Positions 35,129 through 43,525 are shown, counted from the stretch's first letter. The stretch is 64,000 nt of DNA from RGIG1995 sp045652425 (GCA_045652425.1 JAZRUG010000032.1:111930-175929), one strand, 5' to 3'. The notes: generated by a model from the letters alone, not told the origin. Numbers and translations are program-made.

Positions 35129-35144
35129 TAAAGGAGCAAAAACT

Positions 35145-35465
35145 ATGGGCAACTACCTACTTCAATCAACAGGCGCTGAAGAACCCTCTATACTGCTCGT
35201 TTGCGCACTTGGTATCGGTGTTGTTTTTGTCGGTCTCGCTTTTCTTGTCGGTATCGTTTCTATTATGAACGCATTTTTCCGCAACAACATAGCTAAACCG
35301 CAAACATCAAATTCACCGGTTACAACTGATACGCCGACAATAGAGACATCAACAGCCCCCATTGAAAACAAACAAGAATTGATTGCGGCGATTTGCGCGG
35401 CAATCGCAGAAGAAAACGGAACGGACATCTCGGCTATAAGAGTACTTTCGTTCAAAAAACTTTAA
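35145..35465 (+). CDS. Sodium-pump decarboxylase gamma subunit (OadG-like)
   Basis: A 106-residue small membrane subunit. One transmembrane segment (about residues 16-43, LLVCALGIGVVFVGLAFLVGI) is followed by a polar Thr/Pro linker and a C-terminal helix KQELIAAICAAIAEENGTDISAIRV, the OadG pattern. In the complex it links the carboxyltransferase to the membrane beta subunit. Ribosome site AAGGAG. First gene of the four-gene operon. Confidence 0.88.
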   Translation: MGNYLLQSTGAEEPSILLVCALGIGVVFVGLAFLVGIVSIMNAFFRNNIAKPQTSNSPVTTDTPTIETSTAPIENKQELIAAICAAIAEENGTDISAIRVLSFKKL

Positions 35466-35488
35466 TTAACGACAAAGAGGTAAAAAAG

Positions 35489-35884
35489 ATGAAAGCTTAC
35501 AAAGTAAATGTAAATGGAAACGTATACGAAATCACACTCGAAATAATCGACAAAGAAGAAATCAAAAACGCTCCTGCAGCTCCTGTTGCTACTCCTGCAC
35601 CCGCAGCGGCCCCTGCACCTGTAGCAGCTCCGGCTCCTTCTGCCCCCGCAGCAGCTCCTGCTTCTTCAGGTTCTGTTACTATCAACTCACCTATGCCCGG
35701 AACTATACTTAAGGTTAACGTTGCTAACGGTCAAGCTGTTAAAAAAGGCGACGTTCTTATGATTCTTGAAGCAATGAAAATGGAAAATGAAATCATGGCA
35801 CCTTCCGACGGTACAATTGCATCTGTAAACGTTCAGGCGGGCGCTTCCGTTGACTCCGGCGCTGTTCTCTGTACTCTCGCATAA
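35489..35884 (+). CDS. Biotin carboxyl carrier protein of the decarboxylase
   Basis: Carries the CO2 on biotin between the alpha and beta subunits. MKAYKVNVNGNVYEITLE opens the protein, then an Ala/Pro-rich flexible linker (about residues 28-60), then the biotinyl domain with SPMPGTILKVNV and EAMKMEN, biotin on Lys97. 131 residues. The start is ATG 35489 after AAGAGG; the frame is open upstream into the gamma gene but that is not a real extension. In many relatives this domain is fused to the alpha subunit; here it is separate. Confidence 0.95.
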   Translation: MKAYKVNVNGNVYEITLEIIDKEEIKNAPAAPVATPAPAAAPAPVAAPAPSAPAAAPASSGSVTINSPMPGTILKVNVANGQAVKKGDVLMILEAMKMENEIMAPSDGTIASVNVQAGASVDSGAVLCTLA

Positions 35885-35904
35885 TCGCTTTCGGAGGACT
35901 TTTA

Positions 35905-37089
35905 ATGAACGCTTTGATTAATTTTTTAAACGACACGGGGTTTGCCCTCTTCTTTGAACAAGGCGGTTGGAAAAACCTCATTATGATTGGTATTGCCTGT
36001 CTTTTGTGCTACCTTGCTATCGGAAAGAAATTCGAGCCATTGCTCCTTCTTCCAATCGCAATCGGTATGCTTCTCACAAACCTTCCCGGTGCCGGAATTT
36101 TCCACGAAGAAATATTCGCAAACGGTAACATTAACTGGGGCGCATTCGCTGACGTAAAAAATGTAGGTCTTATCGATGTACTCTACCTTGGTGTTAAGCT
36201 CGGTGTTTATCCTTGTCTTATCTTTATCGGTGTAGGCGCTATGACAGACTTCGGTCCGCTGATCGCAAACCCCAAGAGCCTTATGCTCGGTGCGGCTGCT
36301 CAGATTGGTATTTTCGCTACCTATGCTGTTTCTATTCTTCTCGGCTTTACAGGCCCCGAAGCAAGTTCTATCGGTATTATAGGCGGTGCTGACGGTCCTA
36401 CTGCAATTTTCGTTACATCGAAGCTTGCATCACACTTGCTTGGACCTATTGCTGTAGCGGCTTACTCGTATATGGCGCTTGTTCCCGTAATTCAGCCCCC
36501 CATTATGAAAGCACTTACAACAAAAGAAGAACGCGCTATAGTTATGGACTCTTTGAAACCCGTTTCAAAGTTGCAGAAAATCATATTCCCCATTATATCT
36601 ACAATTTTCGTAGCTTTGATAGTACCCAGCGCTGCTCCATTGATTGGTTGTCTTATGTTCGGTAACCTCCTTAAAGAATGCGGTGTTTGCGAACGTCTTT
36701 CAAAAACGGTACAAAACGAGCTTATGAACATTGTTACGGTATTCCTTGGTGTTTCCGTTGGTGCAACTGCAACAGGCTCTACGTTCCTTAAGCTTCAAAC
36801 TATTAAGATTATTATTATGGGTGTTGTTGCATTCGGTGTTGCTACTGCATTCGGTGTTCTTATCGCTAAATTTATGAACCTTTTCCTTCCCGAAGGAAAG
36901 AAAATCAATCCCCTTATCGGTTCTGCAGGCGTTTCTGCAGTTCCTATGGCTGCCCGCGTATCCCAGAAGGTCGGTCAGGAAGAAAATCCCGGCAACTTCC
37001 TTCTTATGCACGCTATGGGGCCCAACGTTGCCGGAGTTATCGGCTCTGCTATTGCGGCAGGTGTGCTGATAGCTATTTTCGGCGGTTAA
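35905..37089 (+). CDS. Sodium-translocating decarboxylase beta subunit (OadB-like)
   Basis: Integral membrane subunit that decarboxylates carboxybiotin and pumps Na+ out. About ten hydrophobic segments. GIIGGADGPTAIFVTSKLA with the Na+-site Asp is the family hallmark; GIGAMTDF-like and SVGATATGSTFLKLQT and the C-terminal GPNVAGVIGSAIAAGVL are also conserved. 394 residues. It follows the biotin carrier gene by 20 bases, with a GGAGG site. Confidence 0.95.
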   Translation: MNALINFLNDTGFALFFEQGGWKNLIMIGIACLLCYLAIGKKFEPLLLLPIAIGMLLTNLPGAGIFHEEIFANGNINWGAFADVKNVGLIDVLYLGVKLGVYPCLIFIGVGAMTDFGPLIANPKSLMLGAAAQIGIFATYAVSILLGFTGPEASSIGIIGGADGPTAIFVTSKLASHLLGPIAVAAYSYMALVPVIQPPIMKALTTKEERAIVMDSLKPVSKLQKIIFPIISTIFVALIVPSAAPLIGCLMFGNLLKECGVCERLSKTVQNELMNIVTVFLGVSVGATATGSTFLKLQTIKIIIMGVVAFGVATAFGVLIAKFMNLFLPEGKKINPLIGSAGVSAVPMAARVSQKVGQEENPGNFLLMHAMGPNVAGVIGSAIAAGVLIAIFGG

Positions 37090-37105
37090 TGTGAGGTAAT
37101 TATTT

Positions 37106-38509
37106 ATGGCAAAGAAAGTTTTTATTACAGATACAATTCTCCGTGACGCTCACCAGTCTCAAGCGGCCACAAGAATGAGAATCGAAGATATGCTCCCTGC
37201 GCTTAAGGATCTCAACGAAGCGGGATATTGGTCTCTCGAATGTTGGGGCGGAGCTACCTTCGACTCTTGTATGAGATTTCTCGGCGAAGATCCTTGGGAA
37301 AGACTCAGAACTCTCAAAAAGAATCTTCCCGACACAAAATTGCAAATGCTTCTCCGTGGACAGAATCTTCTCGGTTACAAGCACTATGCAGATGACGTTG
37401 TTGATATGTTTATCAAAAAATCTATTGAAAACGGCATCGACGTAATCAGAATATTTGACGCGCTTAACGATACAAGAAATATGGAAGCCGCTATGCGCGC
37501 TACCAAAAAATATAAGGGCATTGCAGAAGCCGCTATAAGCTATACCGTAAGCCCCGTTCACAATGAAGAATACTTCGTTGACCTTGCAGTGAAATTGCAG
37601 GATATGGGCGCCGATACAATCTGTATCAAGGATATGGCAAATCTTCTCCTTCCCTTTGATGCTTATTCCCTTGTTTCAGCTATGAAAAAGAAGGTTGACG
37701 TTCCGATTCACCTTCATACTCATAACACAACCGGTACGGGTGAAATGACTTACCTTATGGCAATTCAGGCGGGTGTTGATATCATTGATACAGCGCTTTC
37801 TCCTCTTGCAAACGGTACTTCTCAGCCCTCTACCGAAGCCCTCGTTGCTACACTTAAGGGTACGGAATACGATACAGGTATTGACCTCGGTCTCTTGACA
37901 AAACCTGCGGCTCACTTCCGTAATATTGCCGCTAAACTCAAAGAAGAAGGCTTCCTTGACCCCAAGGTGCTTAACGTTGACCCCAACACTCTTCTCTATC
38001 AGGTTCCCGGCGGTATGCTTTCTAACCTTATTTCTCAGCTCAAGCAAGCTAAAGCAGAAGATAAATACTATGAAGTTCTTGAAGAAGTACCGAGAGTTAG
38101 AAAAGACTTCGGTTATCCTCCCCTCGTTACTCCTACAAGCCAGATAGTTGGAAGCCAGGCAGTTCTTAATGTTCTCACCGGCGAACGCTACAAGATGGCT
38201 ACAAAGGAATCCAAAGGTCTTCTTCGCGGCGAATACGGTCAGCTTCCCGGTGAAGTTAATGAAGATGTTCGCAAAAAGGTTCTCGGTGACGATACTGAAA
38301 TAATCACTTGCAGACCTGCAGACCTTATTTCTCCCGAATTTGAAAAATACAAAGAAGAAGCAAAAGACCTCGCAAAATGCGACGAAGACGTTCTTTCATT
38401 TGCTCTCTTCCCTCAGGTTGCCCCCAAGTTCCTTGCAGAACGCAACAATGCAGGCAAGAAAGATGATGAAAACGCTGTTCGCGAACTTTTCGTACAGGAT
38501 CTAACTTAA
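37106..38509 (+). CDS. oadA: Oxaloacetate decarboxylase alpha subunit / carboxyltransferase
   Basis: Carboxyltransferase that moves CO2 from oxaloacetate (or a similar acid) to biotin. The TIM barrel starts ITDTILRDAHQSQAATRMRIEDM and carries GGATFDSCMRFLGEDPWERL, RIFDALNDTRN, CIKDMANLL and HLHTHNTTGTGEMTYL. The C-terminal conserved helical part is present (GGMLSNL; ETRQV-like KESKGLLRGEYGQLPGEV), but no biotinyl domain, which fits the separate carrier. 467 residues. Methylmalonyl-CoA decarboxylase would need a different alpha subunit, so oxaloacetate is the better guess. Confidence 0.92.
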   Translation: MAKKVFITDTILRDAHQSQAATRMRIEDMLPALKDLNEAGYWSLECWGGATFDSCMRFLGEDPWERLRTLKKNLPDTKLQMLLRGQNLLGYKHYADDVVDMFIKKSIENGIDVIRIFDALNDTRNMEAAMRATKKYKGIAEAAISYTVSPVHNEEYFVDLAVKLQDMGADTICIKDMANLLLPFDAYSLVSAMKKKVDVPIHLHTHNTTGTGEMTYLMAIQAGVDIIDTALSPLANGTSQPSTEALVATLKGTEYDTGIDLGLLTKPAAHFRNIAAKLKEEGFLDPKVLNVDPNTLLYQVPGGMLSNLISQLKQAKAEDKYYEVLEEVPRVRKDFGYPPLVTPTSQIVGSQAVLNVLTGERYKMATKESKGLLRGEYGQLPGEVNEDVRKKVLGDDTEIITCRPADLISPEFEKYKEEAKDLAKCDEDVLSFALFPQVAPKFLAERNNAGKKDDENAVRELFVQDLT

Positions 38510-38521
38510 TTTTATAACATT

Positions 38522-38551
38522 AAAAAAGTCCCTTTTTCAAGGGACTTTTTT
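38522..38551. terminator. Terminator of the decarboxylase operon, bidirectional
   Basis: Thirteen-base arms AAAAAAGTCCCTT around TTTC with T run on either strand. Confidence 0.9.
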
Positions 38552-38566
38552 GTTGGATACAATCGA

Positions 38567-38593
38567 GGGGATATGGGCCTTGCCCATATCCCC
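38567..38593. repeat. Dispersed palindrome, copy 1
   Basis: GGGGATATGGGC-CTT-GCCCATATCCCC, a perfect hairpin without a T run on either strand, followed by TTTGATTAA. A close relative stands at 61263-61295. Confidence 0.6.
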
Positions 38594-38598
38594 TTTGA

Positions 38599-41259
38599 TT
38601 AATTAACAGTATTTTGAGTTATTATATACTTCGTCGCTTTATTAGTCGTAATATTATAGTCCACATAACCACTGAGAACTATTTTCTTATCGAAAGATTC
38701 AAGCTTGTTTGTAAAGCGAATAACGTCCTTTTTAGGCTGACTTATTTCAAAATCAGTCGAATATTGCGCCGGTCCTGCTTGTGACTTGAAATAATAAGCC
38801 TTTCGTATATCCTCGGATATTTCATGGGCGTCAAGCATCATCTGCTCTGTCATACCACCGTTTAATATTATTTTTCCTGTTTTCAGGTCAATAATCGCCG
38901 CCCTGTCCACATACTTATGTCCTTCGTTTTTATTTGCACAATAGTATTTTATTAAAGCTCTGCTTTCATCTTCAAACACGTACATCTCGGGAGCTTTTTC
39001 AAGATTTATCGACCACAGTATAACCTCTTCGTTTTCCCGTGGTTCATACATTTCTCCAACCCACGTATTATAGTGAAGATACCTTAAATTAACGTAATAG
39101 AAGCTTTTTCCGTTCTTCCCATCAACGTGCAACCACCAATTCTCGTCGGTTCTGAGTATCCAATTGGAATTATTACTGTAAAGAGGTGAATTATAAAGCT
39201 TCATATCATATCCTTCTACACTTCCCTCTACTTTTGACAGTCTCTTTACAACAAGTCCGTTTTCAGACGAGTATTCCAAAACAGCTGACACGTCAAACTT
39301 AACGTGAGTTCGGTATCCGGTCAATGCATTCATAACGTAACATGATGCATTGTAGGAGAATTTTCCATCTTCGGTTATTATTGCATCTCCTCCGCTGAAA
39401 ACTTCAAGTCCGCCAAAATACTCGCCCTTTTCAAGCTTTGTTCCAAATCTTATTTCTTCCGCCTTTTCACCGTTGTTATACACAGTCAATTTCTTTTCGG
39501 TACTGTCATAATCATAAGTAAACACCTTTTCAATTTTTTCAAACAAAGGTTTACCGCTGAATGGGTGACATATCCAGCCATCGTCTGTTTCATCAAACAG
39601 ATAAAGGTGGTTCACATTATTGTCGAATTGATTCTTTTCCGGTTTAAGCTTCAAGTAATATTCATTATCGCCGTCTTTATCTATATCTATAGTTTGAATC
39701 TTGTCATAATTCAGTCCGTTTAGGGTTATCCAGGTTATAGGAAATTCATAATATTTACCTTCACTGTCTTGCAAAGCAATCGATTTTCCTCCATACTTAC
39801 CGTACAGTTTAAGCCCATTGTCCAACTCTTGAATAAATACAAAATAATTCCATGAGTTCGAACTGTATGAGTTCAAATAATACGAGGAAGGCTTGCTACT
39901 GTCATACACCCTATCATAATTGCTCGCCAAAGGAATAGTTGTTGTGTTCGGCTCTGTTTCAGGAGGTTCTGTTTCAGGAGGTTCTGTTTCTAAAGGCTCT
40001 GTTTCGAGAGGCTCTGTTTCGAGAGGCTCTTCGCTTTCAGACTCTTTTACAGTTTCGCTATATGTCGGTTGCATCGGTTTGTTTTCTTTTGGGGACTCCT
40101 CTTTTTTATCAGCACTGAAGCCGATAAGTACACCTGCAACGACACAGACAATCAAAACTGCCGCAACTATAACCGTTCCTTTTTTCTTTTTGGTCGTATC
40201 AAGAATATTCATGATACGTTTTTTTACTTTGCTCTCCTTGGAATCAAAATGCGTAGTCAAGCCGATGTGTACATTATTGCACCTGCCGGCAGTTTCAAGA
40301 AGAGCGCGGCTGTAAGTTATTCTTTCCTCTTCATTCAGCCCCCTCAACACCAACTCATCGCAAGACAGTTCCATCTCATCGTTAAGTTCTCTGACTGCGA
40401 AATATACAAATGGATTAAACCAGTTGATAGAGTTGGCTGCCAAGGCAATTAATTTAACCCAAAGATCGCCCCTTTTGTAATGAGTCAACTCGTGGGATAA
40501 AACGTTTACCAACGATTCCTCGGAAACATCTGCGGGAACTACTATTTTCTTTGTTATAAATCCGTAATGAACGGGACTGCCGACGCCACCGCTTACATGA
40601 AGAAGCGGATTACGGTCCAAATTCAATCTGCGGCACGCCTCTATGTAAACCTCCGTCAATCTGTCATCGGGCAAAGTAAGTGTATAGTTAAGCTTTGCTG
40701 AAAAAGAAATGTATCTCACTATATTCGCACCAAAGAACACTGCTGCGCCAACAACCCAAACAGCAAAAATTATTTTGATATAATCATTTGCAGACAGCTT
40801 ATTTTCGTCATTTACAACTATATCGGCAGAGGGATTCTGAACACTTGGTAACTCATTTTCTGTTTTAACACTGTCATCTGACGGACCAATAACGCTGTCA
40901 TCATTGTCTGCAACGCCCTCAATGCTCGGTCTGCCTTGTTCTTCAATCGTATCATCGAAGTTATCAAAAGTCGGTTTATCAATCCCATGTTGAATGTCGG
41001 GAACAGTATTTGTTAATTCATCCGACTGTATGACCTCGGAATATTCATCTTCGGTTACGGGAACGGCAATATTTATGAATGACGGAAAAGCTATACTGCC
41101 TATGGGCAAAACAAGTCTTACTATTACCACAAGCCAGATCACGTATCTGCAGGTTGCGGTAAATCTATTTTTAAATATACGAGAAAGAACCAGCAGGATA
41201 AATATTACAACAGACATCGAAAGAGTTAATCCACCAAAAGATAAAATAAAATTTCTCAT
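38599..41259 (-). CDS. M56-family (BlaR1/MecR1-like) sensor peptidase with large extracellular domain
   Basis: Membrane metallopeptidase that works with a BlaI-type repressor. The N-terminal part has several transmembrane helices (starting about residue 5, with a second group at 35-60), and HELTHYKRGDLWVK is the zinc HExxH motif, with NELNDEMELSCDELVL as third ligand region. A further transmembrane helix (about 358-378) precedes a repeat of Glu-Pro-Thr units (LETEPLETEPPETEP style) and a large domain of about 450 residues outside the cell. That domain is not a penicillin-binding domain, since no SxxK box is seen, so the signal sensed is probably not a beta-lactam. 886 residues. It follows its regulator by 15 bases. 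Confidence 0.9.
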   Translation of the reverse strand: MRNFILSFGGLTLSMSVVIFILLVLSRIFKNRFTATCRYVIWLVVIVRLVLPIGSIAFPSFINIAVPVTEDEYSEVIQSDELTNTVPDIQHGIDKPTFDNFDDTIEEQGRPSIEGVADNDDSVIGPSDDSVKTENELPSVQNPSADIVVNDENKLSANDYIKIIFAVWVVGAAVFFGANIVRYISFSAKLNYTLTLPDDRLTEVYIEACRRLNLDRNPLLHVSGGVGSPVHYGFITKKIVVPADVSEESLVNVLSHELTHYKRGDLWVKLIALAANSINWFNPFVYFAVRELNDEMELSCDELVLRGLNEEERITYSRALLETAGRCNNVHIGLTTHFDSKESKVKKRIMNILDTTKKKKGTVIVAAVLIVCVVAGVLIGFSADKKEESPKENKPMQPTYSETVKESESEEPLETEPLETEPLETEPPETEPPETEPNTTTIPLASNYDRVYDSSKPSSYYLNSYSSNSWNYFVFIQELDNGLKLYGKYGGKSIALQDSEGKYYEFPITWITLNGLNYDKIQTIDIDKDGDNEYYLKLKPEKNQFDNNVNHLYLFDETDDGWICHPFSGKPLFEKIEKVFTYDYDSTEKKLTVYNNGEKAEEIRFGTKLEKGEYFGGLEVFSGGDAIITEDGKFSYNASCYVMNALTGYRTHVKFDVSAVLEYSSENGLVVKRLSKVEGSVEGYDMKLYNSPLYSNNSNWILRTDENWWLHVDGKNGKSFYYVNLRYLHYNTWVGEMYEPRENEEVILWSINLEKAPEMYVFEDESRALIKYYCANKNEGHKYVDRAAIIDLKTGKIILNGGMTEQMMLDAHEISEDIRKAYYFKSQAGPAQYSTDFEISQPKKDVIRFTNKLESFDKKIVLSGYVDYNITTNKATKYIITQNTVN

Positions 41260-41274
41260 TCTTGTCTCTCCCTA

Positions 41275-41664
41275 TTATTTCTTGTTTTTAATTGCCTCGA
41301 GTCTTTTGTCAAGCATTTCAGAAAGCTCAAGCAGTTCCTCTTCACTTACGTCTTCGGATTCAACAAGTGATGCAAACATCATTGGTAATCTTCCCTTTGC
41401 CTTTTTCATCAGCAAAGCAGATTCTCCTGCGAAATACTCACTTTCGTCAATTAACGGAAAGAATTTATGCGAATATCCGCTTTTGTCTACACCTACAAAA
41501 CCTTTATTCAAAAGTCTTGAAAGCAAAACGTGGGCAGTCGGTACTTTCCAACTGTATTTGTCGGCAAGTAATTTTACGATTTCACTCGCTTTTAATGCAT
41601 TTTTTTCAGTCCACAAAACTCTCATTATATCAAGTTCGGATTCGGGCAGTCGTTCAAAACCCAT
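41275..41664 (-). CDS. BlaI/MecI-family transcriptional repressor
   Basis: Winged-helix repressor that is cleaved or released when the partner M56 protein fires. LPESELDIMRVLWTEKNALKASEIVKLLADKYSWKVPTAHVLLSRLLNKGFV is the family DNA-binding region in pieces, followed by a helical dimer part with FAGESALLMKKA. 129 residues from the ATG at 41664, which follows GGGGTG. Two palindromic operators lie in its own promoter, so autoregulation is expected. Confidence 0.93.
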   Translation of the reverse strand: MGFERLPESELDIMRVLWTEKNALKASEIVKLLADKYSWKVPTAHVLLSRLLNKGFVGVDKSGYSHKFFPLIDESEYFAGESALLMKKAKGRLPMMFASLVESEDVSEEELLELSEMLDKRLEAIKNKK

Positions 41665-41688
41665 AATTTTCACCCCACTATAATTCAT

Positions 41689-41738
41689 AGACATCTTGTC
41701 TTCGATTTAATCATAACAAACCATAGACACTTTGTCAA
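41689..41738 (-). promoter_or_regulatory. Promoter and twin BlaI-type operators of the blaI-M56 operon
   Basis: Minus strand TTGACA (41738-41733), 17-base spacer, TATGAT (41715-41710). GACA-CTT-TGTC (41726-41736) overlaps the -35 box and AGACA-TCT-TGTCT (41689-41701) lies just after the -10; both have the ACA-n-TGT half sites known from BlaI/MecI operators and their centres are 36 bp apart. Confidence 0.8.
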
Positions 41739-41755
41739 GAGTTTTTTGTAAAAAA

Positions 41756-41784
41756 AATGTATATGAGCAAAACCCATATACATT
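41756..41784 (-). terminator. Terminator of birA
   Basis: AATGTATATG and its complement around a nine-base loop, followed by a run of T on the minus strand. Confidence 0.75.
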
Positions 41785-41788
41785 ATCA

Positions 41789-42514
41789 TTATATTATTTC
41801 TCCCGATGAAAGCAATCTTTCTGTTCCGTCGGCAAGTATTATTTTTAAGAAGCAATCTTCGTTTACTCCAATTATTTTACCTGTAATTTTCCTGTTATTA
41901 TCTGCATAATCGGTTACTGTTACACTTTCACCTATCCACGCCATATTCTTTTCATATTTAGTAACGAGGTCGGTTGGATTTGTCTTTACAAGCGCGCCAA
42001 GCCTTTTTACGATATCAGATGCAAGTATTAGCTTGTCGCCGTTATAATAAGCGCACCCTGCTTTATGTTTTATCTCTTCCGGAAAGTCGTTTTCCGGCTC
42101 GGTAAGGTTTATTCCTATGCCTACAACTATGTTCTTTAATCCCTCTTCTGTTGTTCTACACTCCGTAAGAATACCGCATATCTTCTTTTCATTGAGCAAT
42201 ATGTCGTTTACCCACTTTATTTTAACACCCGATACACCTGCTTCATTTAAAGCATCTTTTACCGCCAATGCCGCCGCAGGTGTACACAAATTTATGGGAA
42301 TAGCTATCTCCGACATTTGTAAAACAACCGACATATATAGTCCGCCGTTATACGAAAAATACTGTCTGCCCATTCTCCCCTTGCCCCCCGACTGACTGTC
42401 GGATATCACGGTCAAAAGGTGCTGTGAATCAGTATTTTCAAGGGCTATTCTGTTCGTCGAATCAACACAAGTATAATGATGTATTTTTATTCCGTTAATT
42501 GTCTTTTCGGTCAT
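41789..42514 (-). CDS. birA: Biotin--protein ligase BirA (short form without HTH)
   Basis: Attaches biotin to carrier proteins such as the biotin carrier at 35489. The catalytic domain has DSTNRIALE, GGKGRMGRQYFS (the biotinyl-AMP loop), LKIKWVNDILL-like KIKWVNDILL, GILTE and VVGIGINL, and the C-terminal SH3-like part. It lacks the N-terminal HTH of bifunctional BirA, so it is not the biotin repressor. 241 residues from the ATG at 42514 with GAGGTG. Confidence 0.93.
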   Translation of the reverse strand: MTEKTINGIKIHHYTCVDSTNRIALENTDSQHLLTVISDSQSGGKGRMGRQYFSYNGGLYMSVVLQMSEIAIPINLCTPAAALAVKDALNEAGVSGVKIKWVNDILLNEKKICGILTECRTTEEGLKNIVVGIGINLTEPENDFPEEIKHKAGCAYYNGDKLILASDIVKRLGALVKTNPTDLVTKYEKNMAWIGESVTVTDYADNNRKITGKIIGVNEDCFLKIILADGTERLLSSGEII

Positions 42515-42552
42515 TAATATAATCACCTCTTTTTGCAATATTATAAAATAAT

Positions 42553-42725
42553 TAATGAAATATTGCTGCGCAATATGAAATAATTCTGCGAATTATGAAA
42601 TATTTTGACTCAACGGCAAAATGTGAAATAAAATTCGCCTCCTAACATTTGCGAAGCAAATATTTCATACGCGTTAGCGTATTTCATAGCAAAGCTATTT
42701 CACTCGCCGTAAGGCGAATTTCATT
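42553..42725. repeat. Mirrored array of short hairpins separated by ATGAAAT / ATTTCAT
   Basis: Units of a small palindrome (ATTGC-TGC-GCAAT, AATTC-TG-CGAATT, ATTTGC-GAA-GCAAAT, ACGC-GTTA-GCGT, AGC-AAA-GCT, TCGCC-GTAA-GGCGA) are separated by a seven-base spacer. In the left half the spacer reads ATGAAAT (or GTGAAAT), in the right half its complement ATTTCAT. The turn lies near 42635-42645. It lies between birA and the tRNA-Leu terminator. No coding signal. Confidence 0.75.
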
Positions 42726-42726
42726 G

Positions 42727-42757
42727 AAAAAGACCAAGTCATTGACTCGGTCTTTTT
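42727..42757 (-). terminator. Terminator of tRNA-Leu(CAA)
   Basis: AAAAAGACC ... GGTCTTTTT with an inner AGTC/GACT stem; T run on the minus strand immediately after the tRNA 3' end. Confidence 0.8.
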
Positions 42758-42758
42758 C

Positions 42759-42845
42759 TGGTGCCGGAAGCGGGGGTCGAACCCGCACGGTATCGCTACC
42801 ACTGGATTTTGAGTCCAGCACGTCTGCCAATTCCATCATTCCGGC
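42759..42845 (-). tRNA. tRNA-Leu (anticodon CAA)
   Basis: On the minus strand GCCGGAA pairs with TTCCGGC, the CCA end is encoded, the T-arm contains GGTTCGACC, and the anticodon stem CTGGA/TCCAG holds the loop CTCAAAA with anticodon CAA. A long variable arm (GTGGTAGCGATACC) fits a class II leucine tRNA. 87 bases. Confidence 0.95.
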
Positions 42846-42865
42846 GATTATTTTCAACATTCTGT

Positions 42866-42894
42866 ATTATAACAAATTTATTTATAATTGTCAA
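42866..42894 (-). promoter_or_regulatory. Promoter of tRNA-Leu(CAA)
   Basis: Minus strand TTGACA (42894-42889), 17-base spacer, TATAAT (42871-42866): full consensus. Confidence 0.8.
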
Positions 42895-42985
42895 GTGTTT
42901 ACGGATATTTTATGTTAAATAAATATCAAGTTAAACTATAAGCCTCCCAAAGTTTTAATATCTTCGAGAGGCTTTATGTACTCAC

Positions 42986-43300
42986 TTAATATTTTATAGG
43001 CCAAACAAGTTTTGCGGGGTCAAGAAGCTCGTCAATCTCATTCTACGTAAATATTCCTTCTTCCAAAAGATACTCTTTTGCAGTCTTACCGGAAGAAATT
43101 ACTTTCTTCGCTATATCCGCCGCCTTAACGTATCCGATTACGGGACAAAGCGCTGTAACAAGACCTGCGCTTCTCTCTACGTAAGATTTGCAAACGTCTG
43201 CATTTGCAACAATACCGGCTCAAATGCGTTAAGTTCAAGTTGTCCTGCCTCTGCTGCCATATTTACCGTCTTAAGTCCGTCTGCAGTCTTTCTCAATTCT
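42986..43300 (-). pseudogene. Decayed C-terminal fragment of aspartate ammonia-lyase (aspA)
   Basis: The minus strand encodes a clear aspartase/fumarase-family tail in broken pieces: a segment reading VNMAAEAGQLELNAFEPV in one frame, then in another frame ADVCKSYVERSAGLVTALCP, VIGYVKAADIAKKVISSGKTAKEYLLEEGIF, a TAG stop inside, and NEIDELLDPAKLVWPIKY before the natural stop. At least one frameshift and one nonsense codon are present and the first three quarters of the gene are missing. The remnant is too damaged to work. A weak AAGCCTC/GAGGCTT hairpin downstream (about 42940-42975) would be its old terminator. Aspartase rather than fumarase is favoured by the ALCPVIGY and VWPIKY segments, with moderate certainty. 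Confidence 0.85.
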
Positions 43301-43491
43301 GGTATTCATAGTTCGATTCCTCCGCACAATTACCTATATCGTATTTTATATAACCATTTTTACACTAACACAACCCTCTTTTTTTGACAATATCAACATT
43401 ATTTTTTCTTGTTTTTAAATTATTTTAAAAGAAAAATTTTATATAATTATGTAATATATCGATATGTTTGTTATAGTTAAGCAAAAAAGGA

Positions 43492-43525
43492 AAAAGGAAG
43501 TATTATAAAAACAATACTTCCTTTT
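43492..43525 (-). terminator. Terminator of asd
   Basis: AAAAGGAAGTATT and its complement around ATAAAAAC, with a T-rich tail on the minus strand. Confidence 0.75.

Noticed and set aside
35393..35488. Upstream extension of the biotin carrier
   Set aside because: It overlaps the gamma-subunit gene in another frame and the ATG at 35489 has a good ribosome site and the family N-terminus.
39920..40315. Plus-strand frame rich in Gly/Ser opposite the M56 gene
   Set aside because: It is the complement of the Glu-Pro-Thr repeat of the M56 protein.
42553..42725. Could be read as a CRISPR array
   Set aside because: The fixed unit is only seven bases, spacers are tiny palindromes, orientation flips in the middle, and no cas gene is near.
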